Both the position numbers and the translations under genes were made by a program. Shown piece after piece: positions 32,374-45,248 of a stretch of 64,000 nt of DNA. The stretch is from Metellina segmentata (lineage: Eukaryota > Arthropoda > Arachnida > Araneae > Tetragnathidae). Positions within the stretch are counted from its first letter, which is position 1. Each line of letters begins with the position of its first letter. Where the stretch lies: the NCBI GenBank assembly GCA_947359465.1, contig OX375872.1, positions 125,066,337-125,130,336 of the forward strand, in the 5' to 3' direction. The notes beneath the pieces are model-generated. The model was not told the origin of the DNA. It did no database searches and worked only from the letters and a program-made list of their open reading frames with translations.

Positions 32374-32689
32374 TGTTCGTGGTTGCCTTGACGAGGTATC
32401 TCGTCATTAGCAATACTGATCAGATATCTTGATGGACGACATATCTCGTCATTACAAAAAAGACTAGATCTTATCTCGTCATCATGAAAAAATTGGCAGT
32501 AGCTATGTTAATGACGTGATATCTCGTAATTTGCAAAATTGCTAAGACCTGGATGGATGATATATCTTGTTCTCGTCATCATAAAAAAATTGGGCAATAT
32601 TTTAATTACGTGAGAGATATCTCGTCAATAGCAAAATTTGTTGGATATTCATGAACGAGATATCTCGTCGAAACCACTTGGAGGGTTAA
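32374..32689. mobile_element. TTAA element family 2, copy 3
   Basis: Starts 'TTCGTGGTTGCCTTGACGAG' and ends 'GAAACCACTTGGAGGGTTAA' (TTAA 32686-32689). Inside are 'ACGAGATATCTCGT' (about 32655), 'GAGAGATATCTCGTCAATAG' and 'GATCAGATATCTTGATGG'. This is the clearest copy of the palindromic unit. Confidence 0.7.
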
Positions 32690-33815
32690 GTACTGTAAAT
32701 AGATGCCAGATTCTGAGGTTTCGCTCGGCACCAACGATGTTTTTACGTATATTTTATAGATTTATTAATAATGCTCTTATAATTCTAACTTAATTCAACA
32801 GCTGTATTGTAAAATGTTTTTTAGTAATCTTGAACCGACTATATTATCACGTATATTTTGTAGCAATTCAAAATGCCTATAATTTTAACAGAATCCAAAA
32901 TTCTTTAATTGATTTTTTCTAAAAACCCAAGGTCTTTAAAAATCTGTCATCAAAATCTTTTTTAGTTAATGAGTGTCTGCTGTAAACCGGAGATATTTTC
33001 GCGGATATTTTTAAAGGTTGTTTCATAATTAACGATTCTTAAAATTTACGAGGCTGATATCCGAGTGGTCTTTAAAATTATTACCGAATTACCGACCGAC
33101 AGTTCCAAGCTCTGTAAAGATAATATTTTTGTTGCATTTATTCTTAAAAACTCAGATCTGAGGAATAAAATTTTCATACTTAAATCTGAATAAAATCGAG
33201 ATTCGGTAAAGCTTTAATTGAAGAACGCAAATTATCTTCGTCGTATATAAATTTTGGATCGTCATTATATAAATTGTCTCAAGGACTTATGTGAGCAAAA
33301 ATGAAGTTGTACAAGCTGCTATTGCACATCTTGAGACTTATAGAACTTATATTAAATTATCGGGGATGTTGTCTTCGCACGCATGCTGCATTCTGATAAT
33401 TTCCCCCCATTTTTCAAGAATTCTCATTATCGGCTTTGAAATATGTGTATCTGGGAATGGATTGACGAGGTTTCTTTTTTTTCTTTCTTATCTTTGATTG
33501 GTACGTGAGAAGGGAAATTAAGTTTTTTCCTCTTTTTCCGTCATGGTACTAAATTAATTGCTTAAAAATACAGGTAATTTTTTAATCCACCGTTCTGTCA
33601 CTTTCTAATTAAGTACCGTCAGCCTATAGCAAGGGTCTGAGCAGGGAGTGATAAAATATGTAAACACAGTTCTTGTCGAGTGTGTACTAAATAAAATGTG
33701 ACGGAGGACTAAAACGGAAAATCGTCGAAAGTAATTAAAAAGTGCACAAATATTAATTCAACGAACTTTTTTGTATGAATTCTACATAGCATGTACGACA
33801 GGCATGTGCAACTTC
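32690..33815. other. No supported gene
   Basis: AT-rich; a 68-codon plus frame at 33291-33497 ends in a run of F/L residues and has no recognisable domain. Confidence 0.4.
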
Positions 33816-33817
33816 TA

Positions 33818-34235
33818 GAGGTAGGTAGTTGATTAACGTCGCACTGGAGCAACACAACGGGATATTGTTGAAGGTATAGGATTAATCCCAAAGGGAAGGA
33901 TAATGCCTCGTTATTTTGAACTTCGGTCAGATGACGAGATAACACCTGAGCTATCACCCCACTCTCCAAACTTCCACACCACGCCTATGTCAGGACGTTT
34001 TAGACCACGACAGAGTTAACGTGCACCAGCAACCGTCTTCGGCTGCACCGAGTTTCGAACTCGTAACCCTCCGATTGCTAATCCCGGAATTTCTCTAATC
34101 GTATCCTTCGGGTTTGATCCCTGACCGTTGCCAACTGCCTGTTATGTTGCTTCAGTGTAACCTTAATTGAATACCTATTTACCTACCGGTTGCTAATCCG
34201 TTGCTCTTCCAATTGGACTACCGCATCCCGCAACT
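33818..34235. mobile_element. SINE-A mosaic: minus copy, plus tail, minus head
   Basis: 33825-34090 is a minus-strand SINE-A ('GATTAACGTCGCACTGGAGC' to 'GAACTCGTAACCCTCCGATT'). 34105-34185 is a plus-strand SINE-A tail ('GGTTTGATCCCTGACCGTTG'). 34186-34235 is another minus-strand head ('CGGTTGCTAATCCGTTGCTC'). It indicates insertion of one copy in another. Confidence 0.6.
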
Positions 34236-34287
34236 TCAGGAGGACTGCAGACCGGATTATGATAGCAGCGGGCTCCTTGAAAAAATC

Positions 34288-34507
34288 TTAACCCTCCATG
34301 TGGTTTCAAGGAGATATCTCGTCCATCAAGTTCTAAATAATTTTGCTAATGACGAGGTATCTTGTCATCAGGATCTTGGCCTTTTTTGCTCATGACGTGA
34401 ACAAGGTCTGGCCAGCCTTCTTTTAATGACGAGATCTTATCCATCATGATCTTGGCAGTTTTGCTAATGTCCAGATACCTGGTCGAGACAACAACCAGGA
34501 CGGCTAA
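34288..34507. mobile_element. TTAA element family 2, copy 4
   Basis: Starts TTAACCCTCCATGTGGTTTC (TTAA 34288-34291), contains 'GGAGATATCTCGTCCATCAA', 'TTTTGCTAATGACGAGGTAT' and 'GATCTTATCCATCATGATC', and ends 'GAGACAACAACCAGGACGGC|TAA'. The left end is perfect, the right slightly decayed. Confidence 0.7.
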
Positions 34508-35613
34508 AGGGACAGTTGACTTTCAAAATCGATTTTTTTAATTTTTAACTTCAAAATAATTTGATATCAAATTAGGTAGCAAAAAGTATTTTTCAATTAC
34601 GTTAATTTATGGAGTTACATGTACAGTCGCGGAAAAAAACTCAAACCACCTCCTTTATTTCGAACACTATTCATACTAGAGCAAAAATTCAAAGGTATCA
34701 TTCAATAGGGAATAACGTCCAAATAAGTTGTATAAAGGGACATCTTCATATCAAATTTTACGCTAACAACAAAATTTCTAATGCAAACACCGTGTTTTGA
34801 TAATCAGATTCTGCATAGTTAAATTAGTCTAAACATAAAGTTTATAGTCATGCCTTTGCTATCAATGTATCCCGAGGTATTCAATGTTATAGTTAGTTTT
34901 GATTTCAGGGATCATCTCCACATAGAAAGACGCTAATCGTAGATCGAGATTAATTGTAGTTATCGCTATCCGAATTTCAAAGCATTCAACACTATTTCAA
35001 GCTTATTTTTCAACAATCCTAAAATTAATATACAGGGTGTCAAACAAGATATGCTGAGGAAATGAACAAAAGCTCTTTACTTACATAATATTTTTAGAGC
35101 AGACAATAGAAACATTTAGTGACGTAGCTTTAAAAAAAATGCATTTTTGGGAAGAAAAATATTGATTAGTAGACGTTTATTTAGTTTGCATTATCAAATC
35201 GTCTACAAAACAATTTTATTGAGTTTGAATGGCATTACGCGATCTGCAAACGATTCTTTGCTGTTAGAGAAAATTAGCTTTCTGTTATAATCTTTACTGT
35301 TAGAAACGATTATTTGCTTTTCATTTCCTCAGCATTTCTTGTTTTTCACCTGCCCTTTTCATTTCCGACCCCATGTTGCTATACAAAAAAAAAATGCTTC
35401 TTTATATGTATTTTACTTACCCTTAAAGTTTGGCCCATGAATTCAGGGACACTCTGTACATATTCATTATGCAAGTGCAGACGATTTGAGAATTACAATG
35501 TTATATTTACTTTATAAGTGCAAACGATCCAAGAACTATTATCATTGGTTTGTCAGACGTTTTATAAACTATTAGTTTGTCCTAAAAATGGCAATATAAT
35601 TGGGAAAATTCAA
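34508..35613. other. No supported gene
   Basis: AT-rich; frames of 63-67 codons without domain. 'TACAGGGTGTCAAACAAGAT' (about 35033) and 'CAGGGACACTCTGTACA' (about 35445) form a possible inverted pair of an unassigned element, which I could not confirm further inward. Confidence 0.35.
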
Positions 35614-37163
35614 TCTATATAAATAAGAATGGAGTGTTTGTTTGTACATTCAATATTTTCGACCCATTTCAAGTTTTCTATCCGTTTTGGACCCTTCTGA
35701 TGCCGAATCCGCTTTTTTTCGTTTGGTGTCTGTCTGTCTGTCTGTCTGTCTGTATGTTGTGCCCTATACACGTCCACGCGGTTTAAGATATTTTCATGAA
35801 AATTTGCATACAGTGAGTACTTATCTTCATTTAGTGAGTGGCATTGGTTGCGAAAGTCTGTCTGTCCGTCTTTCTGTTCTATGCTCGATTTTGTGTTTGT
35901 GTGTTTGTGTAGACATCACATGAATTCTATTCCAGATATTTGATTGCATTGTATTTTATTTTATACATTATATATTAGTTTAGTGAATGCAATATTAAAC
36001 ATTTCTTTATTGTTATATTTAGTTGAGTTTCATGCTAAAACACCTGAGTAAGAAAACTTAAATCAACCATAATTTGGTAGTTTTGGAAAAATTGGAATGT
36101 CTATTGAATATTACGATTACTTCGATTGCTTTACCAGTACTGCTGAAAAAGTAATTATTCTTCAAAAAAAATTGTTTTTATGGAATTTTATCTCTGATAC
36201 TTCTCATTTATTATTCTTATTTTTATTCTTTGCGCAATGAAAACGATTTCCGAATATTTGGGACAGACTATATTTTTCAATGAAACGAGAATGAACAAGA
36301 TCGCGCGAGCAGTGATATTTTTTCTGGTTCTGTCGCTCTGAATTAATTTCACATTTCTAAATTTTGTACAATTTTAGTTGTAAGTTGTGGCAACTGTGCG
36401 AGATCAAGAGATAAAATTGAATCACAAATTAATATCTTTAGAACAATTTTTTGCGACATCTTTTATTTTGTTTTACTTCGCTGTTTCCTATTTTAAATAT
36501 TTATTATTTTAATAAATGTGTTTTCCTTCTCATCACACGCAACAGCACCACAAAGTATTAGACTTAAAAATGTTAGGTAAGTCAGTATAAATTTTCAGTA
36601 AATATTAAGTGTAATGCCATTATTGAAAGAATAATGCCGTTATTGAAAGAATGATAATGTTTATTAATCCAAACTGGAACTTTTTCCAACATTAAATAAT
36701 TCGTTGTAATAATGACAGGAGAAGATTGCACAATTTCACAATGTCGCATACCGGAGGCAAGAGTGCCACAAGTAAAAAAATATTATTTTGTTGACTATGA
36801 GTGCGAGAGCACTTGCCGTAAATCGTAATTTTATTTAATTGAGTTGAACATGAAAAGAACTTAAGAAAGGAAATTCCAAATCTTCCTATAAATTGTCTTT
36901 TATAGTAGTAACCTTAGTATCACCTTTCGTCATTTTGTAGCTTTGTCATATAGCAATTGTGCGACGTATGTGAAATGTATTACATGAATGGATATGCATG
37001 TGTAGGATTTGTGTCCAAAGTAAGTTGTAGAAAATATAAAGATGGCGAAAGATGTTAAAATAAATTTTTATTCTACAAAAAACGTAAGTCATTATATAGT
37101 TTGATTATCTCTTCAATCTAGAGTAAACCAATTCAAACCGAGTAAGGTCGGGTATTTTGCTAG
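35614..37163 (+). mobile_element. Helitron-like element, apparently complete
   Basis: Starts A|TCTATATAAATAAGAATGGA and ends with a CCGA..TCGG stem, 'GTATTTTG' and CTAG (37160-37163), followed by T. A (TCTG)n run lies at about 35727-35752. The right 620 bp matches window positions 1-581. No Rep/helicase is visible; small frames in the 5' part (93 codons) are not conserved in the partial copy. Confidence 0.6.
35727..35753. repeat. (TCTG)n microsatellite
   Basis: About six uninterrupted TCTG units. Confidence 0.95.
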
Positions 37164-37709
37164 TGTAGCTCTAAAATTAATTATCGGAAAGAGTTGAAAT
37201 TTTGCATGGCCATACTAAAAGTCCTGAATCGATTTCAATACAAATATGATGTTTCAAATTCATAATTTTTTCAAACATTAATTTAATAAATATTATTGCA
37301 TACCAAAAACTATTTTTAAAATATAATACTAGGTGGATTGTGTCGGTTTGTTTAACAGTAACATGGTACAAAATACCAGAGCTTATAGAAATATTATTTA
37401 GGAAGATATCCATAAAAGTCTTAGCAACTTATTAACATTAGGAGCTCCAATCCTTCTGCCCTCATAACTTCGAAATGTTAAGACACAAGGTTAAATTTTG
37501 ATATAGTTATGAAATTGTGTGTCGAAATAAGGGGTTCTTAATTAAAACCATGAAGTTGGTACTAAATTTAATATGAAGACGGCCCCTTATGTAAATTTTA
37601 TTATCTCCAATTTATGGAAGACGTTAGTTCTTGTCAAACGCCATCTTCGAATTTTCTATACTGTTGAAATTGTTTGAATGAAGAGGGGTGGTTCGTTTTA
37701 TTCAAAATT
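37164..37709. other. No recognisable feature
   Basis: A 78-codon minus frame at 37177-37413 has no recognisable domain. Confidence 0.4.
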
Positions 37710-38052
37710 ATTTCATTCAAAAATGAAACATCGACAACGTAAAAACATCGAGGTTAAACAAACATAGACTCCAATAAATGATGGTAAATACATCAATGTT
37801 TTTTTTTATAAAACATCGATGTTTTGAAAACATTGACATCAATGTCGCATCCGTACTTTTCAGACCCTTCACCCTTAGTTTGGTCTAAAAATATGTTCAA
37901 TTTACTAATTATGAAAATTATGCTACTTTTTCATTTAAAAATAAAACATCGACAAGTATAAACATCGATATTAAAAAAAAACATCGGCTCCTATAAATCG
38001 ATGTTTTTTTTTAAACATCGATGTTTTGAAGACATCGATGTCGCATCCCTAG
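37710..38052. mobile_element. Two partial hAT-like MITE copies in tandem
   Basis: 'AAACATCGATGTTTTGAAAA' plus 'CAATGTCGCATCC' ends near 37855, and 'TTTTTAAACATCGATGTTTT' plus 'CATCGATGTCGCATCCCTA' ends near 38051. Both carry the TAGGGATGCGAC right end but no left end; they lie about 195 bp apart in the same orientation. Confidence 0.6.
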
Positions 38053-38439
38053 TTTGTAGTCTCTTCTGCGCATGCGGGACGTTTGAAAGTGCTAGCGTCT
38101 GTTCTGTTAAGAAGGGAGAGTGCAATCGTCCTGTTATCTATTTTAGAGATGTGTACTGTTTTGTTTCTTGTCAGTAAATAAATTTTGTTTCTCGTCCTGA
38201 GATTTTATTTGATTTTTTTTATATAGCTAGCCTGATAAATTGCTATAAAACATATAGTAACTTATAGTAGTAAGTTTACTACAAAATGCGTTTTTCTCCG
38301 ATTGAGGTTTTTTGACATTCTAGTTTCAATACGTTCCCTGCGCTTTTGTTTTGATTATTTAATGGAAATACTTTTGGATAATCCTTGAAATCTGTTGTAC
38401 TATTACTTAAGCGCAAATGGAAAAGAAATTTTTAAATTT

Positions 38440-39240
38440 ATTAAGTTATTAAAATTTAATATTTTACTGAAATTTTGTTTTATCTATTAGGATATAGAAC
38501 ATTGACACCGAAACCCTTTTGGTACGCACGTTTCAAAACGAAATTGAATACCATTCGTGCATCTTTGAAATAGAAACTAAAGACTACAAGCACATCATAT
38601 TTAAGTAAAAAACTGAAAAATTCTGAAATTAAAAAAATATGTATGCAAATAAAAACTCTACACAGTTCTTAAAACAAAGGAAAAATACTATTATCACCTC
38701 ACTTTAAAAATATGGTATCATTTAACAGACAAAAAATGTTTTTCGAAGTTCATTTAATAAAAATTCAATTTTACTGAAATTTTGTTTTACCTCATACAAT
38801 ATATACACACTGTCACAAGCCTTTTTGGTACACACGTTGAAAAACGAAACTAAATACGCCACTTTAAGAATGAAACTGGAGACCACACACGCCAAATTAA
38901 GTCAAGTCAGAATTTAAAAAGTCCGATGTTAAATATTTGCGAATATCAATTGCTTTATCGTTCAAGCGTTGCGTTACTTTGATAATCATCGTTCTAGGGT
39001 TCTGTTGCTTTGAATCTATTGCAATATATAACATTGACACACACATAAATTCTTTTGGTACTCATACTAAAAACGAAGCCAAATACTCTATTCTGGGAAT
39101 GAAACTGGAGACCACACACACGCAAAACAATGTCGATCATGATTTTGAAAAATTCCTAGGTTAAATATTCGCGATTTAGGCCCCAAACCTTTATCGTTCA
39201 ACCGTTGCTTTGAATATAAATTCCAAACCATTTAAAAGAC
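38440..39240. repeat. Tandem repeat, about 230-310 bp x 3
   Basis: 'CTTTTTGGTACACACGTTGA' variants near 38515, 38822 and 39050. Each is followed by 'AACGAAACTAAATAC', 'GAATGAAACTGGAGACCACA' and 'AAATATTCGCGA'. The 75-codon frame at 38937 is part of it. Confidence 0.65.
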
Positions 39241-39890
39241 GTAGAAAAAGGTTAATAAAAATAGGGACTTAATGCGAAATCCTCCGACTTCGAATCAGAC
39301 TTGCACCACTTTGAACCCAACGACTAGCGCCTCCTTTCCGAGTGTAAAATCAGTTATAGCTAAAACAGATGATGTTTTAACCGATGGTTACAACGTAATG
39401 GCATTGAGTCAACTCCATTCAAAAGTTCCGTTGCATCTCTTCATTGATACACAACAAAAAACCCTAACATCTGCCACAAGTGCTGAGAGACGCGTTCTTT
39501 TTTTTATTTCCTGTTCGAAGCAATTGTTCTTCAACTTAGAACTCGCAGCGGCATTTGTAACAGACACGACTGTGCAAGGACATACTCAGCGGGGGGAGAT
39601 GGTTTTTGCTCTTCATCTTTCGCATGAGGATTGAGCGATGTTTTTGGGAGAACAAAGAACCAGACAAATGAATGGGAGTCTAACTTGAAACCAACCTGGA
39701 TAGCTGTTTGCCAACAATAGCAGCGCGTTGCTCTTGAAGTGAGAGCGTAATGGAATGTTATCTATTTGGAAAAATAGACTTGAATCGGGCTACTGTTTAG
39801 CAAATAGGCGGATAAGCATTTTACAGCACCGACTTAGTTTCTTTCTTAGCTATGTTTTTTTTACTTCTCTGTGTGACTTCTACTACCCAA
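39241..39890. other. No supported gene; one 120-codon frame
   Basis: The plus-strand frame 39272-39634 is rich in T, S and N in its first half. No domain is recognised, and no splice or promoter signals that I would trust. It could be an exon fragment or chance. Confidence 0.3.
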
Positions 39891-39892
39891 GG

Positions 39893-40205
39893 TAGTGTTT
39901 TGGGTTGCTAATTACGATCGTAAGCCATCGGGTTACTGCCGACGAGTGCTTTCGTTGTACTAAGGGACTTGATGTGGTTCCCTAAACTCTGACAAAAATA
40001 ATCTTCATTAGCCATATTGGTATATGATATAGTAGTATGTTTTGGGTTGCTAGTTGCGATGTTTAGCCATCGGGTTACTGCCGACGAGTGCTTTTGTTGT
40101 ACTACGGAACTTTTGATATGGTTCCCTAAACTCTAACAACAGTAATCTTCATTAGCCCTATTGCTATCCAATAGAGTATGTTTTGTGTTGCTAATTGCTT
40201 TATCA
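39893..40205. repeat. Tandem repeat, about 143 bp x 2.3
   Basis: 'TGTTTTGGGTTGCTAATT' variants at 39895, 40037 and 40181. The two full units share 'AGCCATCGGGTTACTGCCGA', 'GGTTCCCTAAACTCT' and 'AATCTTCATTAGCC'. Confidence 0.8.
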
Positions 40206-40283
40206 AGACATAGGGCTTAAGTCGGCAAAATATTTTCGTACGTTTACTTTAATATGGAACTCATTATGTTATATGGTCAATTT

Positions 40284-40500
40284 TCGCATTACGATTTCTA
40301 GGCTTTGCGGTCGTAACCTTGTCACAAAACACACTTGTTCAATTATTTCGATCTCGCTGCTTAGAAAGTAAAAAGTAAAATGATAATAGCTTCCAACGTG
40401 CATTAACGAGCAAGGCTGAGCATCATCTTGTAAAGCCTGTGAATGTATATTTACAACTACTCGAATCCAAAATTTAATTTCATGTAACGATTAGACGCGA
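40284..40500. repeat. Direct duplication, left copy (partner 40874-41105)
   Basis: 'GGTCGTAACCTTGTCACAAA', 'ATGATAATAGCTTCCAACGT', 'GCATTAACGAGCAAGGCTGA' and 'AAAGCCTGTG' recur in order about 590 bp downstream. A SINE-C tail (40590-40680) lies between the copies. Confidence 0.75.
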
Positions 40501-40584
40501 TATTAAACTGAATAAGTATCTGCAAAACAAAAAGATCTAATTTAGGTAGTTTCACCGTGGGTGTAATTTTTTGTGTCAGTATTA

Positions 40585-40680
40585 CTTTTCTTGTGTGTGT
40601 CAACTACTTGACGCTGTCTGCCATGTGTTCGCGCATCTTGGCCAAATATGCCCAACAGTCATAAAGCTCAACCATTTAGA
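40585..40680 (+). mobile_element. SINE-C tail
   Basis: 'CATCTTGGCCAAATATGCCC' and 'CATAAAGCTCAACCATT'. Confidence 0.55.
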
Positions 40681-40873
40681 TAGTACATACCCCACGTACC
40701 GAGATTTGCAACGCTACCGAGTACCACACACAAACCGGAAGAATCTCCACTCTCTTTCCACTTCCAGACTCCACTCCCAGCTCAGTTTCCATCATAAACA
40801 AAGCACACTTTAATAATGACGCGGCTTTAAAATTGAAGCGCAAACTCACCTTTACGCGCTCGGCTACCAATTA

Positions 40874-41105
40874 TCGCATTAAGATTCATAAGCTCCTCGG
40901 TCGTAACCTAGTTACAACACACACTCCCATCCTTTATTCCTTTCGCTCAGCAATTTCGATTCCGCTGCTTGGAAAGGAAAAAAAAATCGCAAAATGATAA
41001 TTACTTCCAACGTGCATTAACGAGCAAGGCGGAGGATCATCTTTTAAAGCCTGTGTCAATATATATCTATACAACTTCTCGAATCTGAAACTTTGTTCGA
41101 TATGA
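40874..41105. repeat. Direct duplication, right copy (partner 40284-40500)
   Basis: See the partner. 'TTCCAACGTGCATTAACGAG' is identical in both; elsewhere there are indels. Confidence 0.75.
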
Positions 41106-43309
41106 GCTTCAACTGTTCTTTCTTTCTTTACAGGCAGCCATATTAGGCCGATTAGTATTCAGTCCACGCTTCGCGGGTGTTTTACGATCGACACTGGTCA
41201 AGCTTCTCACCCCGGTAAGGATTATGTTGCCTGTTTTTTTTTTCTTTGTCCTTCTTTGCTTGTCTTTTGTTTTCTTTCCCAAGGTGGAGAACTCGTGCAT
41301 GTGATGAACTGGCGTGGTGGGTTGACTTTAGCCCCGCCGCGGGATGACAAAGGAATAATGTAAAATGTGTTCGTTTGATTTATCGGGGTGCGTCTGCCCG
41401 ATCGTATGAACGCTGATGATTTGTAGATGTTGATTAATTGGAGTGATTAACTTTGCGGATGAGGGATACGTTTCGGGTTGGTGTCTGTTTGGGAAATTGC
41501 ACAAATCGAAGACCTGCTGCAACCACTGGCATGTCGTCCATTGGAGCTTAAAAGCCCGGCATCCCCTAGTAAAAAGAAACGAAATTTGGTGGCTTAGTAA
41601 AAGAATAAACGGTAAAAGCTGAAGCAAAAATGACAATATTTTACCGTAAATCTGAGCAAAACGTCAATTTATATTTCACCCCTCCTGGCCTCCTCCTTAA
41701 ACCGTTGAAACCTCTCGGAGGGTTAATGGTATAATTTCCAATCGTCTTCTCTCTCATTTACCTGCCTTTGTAAAAGACAACCTCAAGACTTCTAAGGCAG
41801 TGTTTGGATCATCGACAGAGTTGGCCAGATTGGGCGCTATTGTGCCCCTTTTAGCCTCCCTTCTGATATGGTGCTAACAGTGATTTGTATTTTTAGTCTT
41901 TGAGAAAAATAATCAATACTGCATTATGGAGGCTGCCTTGGAACAGCAAACCCACTAAACGAAGGCAACCCCATAGATATTTTGGAAATGTGCAATTTAA
42001 AAAAATCAAATTTCTTGATTAAGACAAAGGGGCACTTCGGACAAAGATTGCAAAGGCCTGAGTTCCTGCATTCCCCTTGCCCTCAGAGCATATTTTGTTT
42101 GGTGGTGTGGGTTTCACGGACCCGAGGTACTCATGTGATCTTTTTCTTTTCCCGTGGGGTTTACTGTAAACACGGGGATAGCGCTCCTGCGATACCCAAG
42201 CGGTCTTTTTCTGTTTTCATCCTCTGTTCCCTAATGCCTCTTGGGCCATTAAACCCCAAAAGATCTAACCAACCCCTTCTCCACATCCCTCATCACATGA
42301 CAGAAACTCACAACTTCGTTACGGACATCCCGGCATCGATTTTTTAAGGCAACGTCACCAATCTCCCTCAGATTTCAAGAGAATGAACTCCAGTCCAACT
42401 GAGTCCTTTCAATCTCAATGACAGTTCCATTTCCGGAATCAACAATACTAGCATCCCTGCAGTTGCCATGGCGATAGCGTGCCCACCCAACTATCCAAAT
42501 CGACATAATGGCTGCAGATTAAAGAGACAGCAAACGAGACAGCCGGACCGCTTTCGCTGTAGAAGCAACCTTGCATGTTATCAGATGATGACGCTATAAG
42601 GAGTTGCTTCCTGAATGCTGATAGGCGATTTAATTCTTCTGCCAAGGCATTGTATTGAACCCTGATACACACTCTGTGACTACTTGAGAAGGTTTTGATG
42701 TGAACCTCATGGGAATGGTTTACATCCAGCAAAAAGATAACGCGGTTGTTAGCCCATTGTTGTTCTTCGGCTCGCTTTTGTTGCTGTTTTGTTTCGAATT
42801 TTTTTTTGTTGCGTTATCTGCTTATATCGCTGTCGATTGGTCCGGTGAAATCTTTCCGATAATTTCATCTTAAGCCCGTGTGAATGCACTAATTGAGTGA
42901 TGGTCGATAAGGGCGAGACTTTCCTTTTGTTGTGTTTGCCGCCTGCTTGCTGGATTCAATTGCGTGAAGCTGCGATGAGAGATGCGGCGGATTTTACGCT
43001 GTGTTACCCTTCGTGGTAGATTGCCTCGTTTTGAAAGGGAAGGAAACTCGCGCGACAGTTAATTTGTATTGAAAGATGAGTTCTAGTAGTCTTCACTTGA
43101 AAATGTTGATGCTTTCTGACCAGATCTGTTGCAACACTTGACCTTATTCGCTGGGATGAGAGTTGACTGAACTATGGTTGAATCGTAGGAATATTTTTAA
43201 CTTGATGGAAATTATCGTTTTAATTTATCGCAGGATGAATAAAAAAAAGCAGGAACATGCCAGTAAAACATCCATTCCCGCCTTTGAAAAGGAGGCTTAT
43301 ACATTTAGG
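41106..43309. other. No supported gene; a TTAA family 1 end at 41705-41727
   Basis: 'TGAAACCTCTCGGAGGGTTAA' is seen as 'GAAACCTCTCGGAGGG' plus TTAA near 41723-41726, an inverted left end of the family. Frames of 121 (41982-42347, +), 102 and 94 codons have no recognised domains. This is the least repetitive stretch and has the highest G+C, so a real gene exon could hide here, but I cannot support one. Confidence 0.35.
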
Positions 43310-43492
43310 CCCCGTTCACATGATGCGTTTCAACGCGCGTATGGCGAGGCTAGCGAGGTCCCGCAATTGAATTATGTTTATTTATTCCTCTAATTCAAGT
43401 ATCTATCTTTGCGACCTTGAGAAGCGGGACCCTGATAGCCTCGCCAAAAGCGCGTTTTACGCACATCATGTGAACTGTGAACGGGGCCTTAA
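43309..43492. mobile_element. TTA-flanked MITE (PIF/Harbinger-like)
   Basis: TTA|GGCCCCGTTCACATGATGCG on the left, GTGAACGGGGCC|TTA on the right. The inner symmetry (TGGCGAGGCTA.. / ..GCCTCGCCA, GTCCCGC/GCGGGAC) runs almost the whole length, so it would fold as one long hairpin. Confidence 0.75.
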
Positions 43493-44113
43493 GGTCAGAT
43501 AACCGAATAAACACTATTAAATGAACTATGGTTTGCTAAACTAATGATAATTTTTATGCTGAACCGAAAGGTTTCGAACACCGGCGAATGTTCTAGTGGA
43601 AATCCCAGAAGTATTCCATCAGTGAAATAATCATTAGTCGGTTAGAGAAGTCTTTGCTTTTCTTGTGTTCATAGGAAATATAATTACTATGTCTGATATT
43701 TGATACTAAAAGAGATTTTAAATATCCTGAACTTAAATACTGTGACGTGGGAGAAATGTTGCAAGAAAACTGACATAAAATCCATTATGTAAAGCAACCG
43801 GATTAAAAGAATTTTCTGAACTTACGGATAAAGCCAGAGAACTATTGTATTTGAGATTAGGTTGGAAGTTTGAAAACATTTGTCTTCACCATGAGAAAGT
43901 ATTTACTGAAGTATACTCACCTATTTAGACGAACTTGTAATCTTTTGAAAAGTCACAAACGTGCCGCAAAAAAGTCTGCGAATAATAACACTGGATACTG
44001 CCAAAAAATCAGTTCGAATGCTCTCACCTGCTCTTCAATGTTACAAGTCCTTAAAATATTTGAAACTTTAAAAATATTTAATTTTGAAACTAAATGTTTT
44101 GAACTAATGAAAC

Positions 44114-45202
<1,089 letters not shown>

Positions 45203-45248
45203 AGTCGACAGGATTCGAACCTGTGCGGGGAAACCCCAATGGATTTCG
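45203..45248 (-). other. 3' half of tRNA(Ser), likely CGA anticodon; primer-binding-site position
   Basis: The minus strand reads TCGAAATCCATTGGGG, TTTCCCCGCACAGG, TTCGAATCCTGTCGACTTA, which matches eukaryotic tRNA(Ser) from the anticodon loop through the long variable arm and T arm into the acceptor. On the plus strand it sits where a primer-binding site belongs, but the expected TGG (complement of CCA) is missing and the match is about 45 nt instead of the usual 12-18. A copy of primer tRNA captured during reverse transcription is my preferred reading. Confidence 0.75.

Noticed and set aside
35033..35460. MITE with CAGGGTGTC-type ends
   Set aside because: Only about ten end bases look inverted, with no inward symmetry.
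39272..39634. 120-codon Thr/Ser-rich frame as a secreted protein
   Set aside because: No signal peptide at the start and no recognised family.
41982..42347. 121-codon frame as an exon
   Set aside because: No recognisable domain and no conserved features; the higher G+C alone is not enough.
45203..45248. Functional tRNA(Ser) gene
   Set aside because: Only the 3' half from the anticodon is present.
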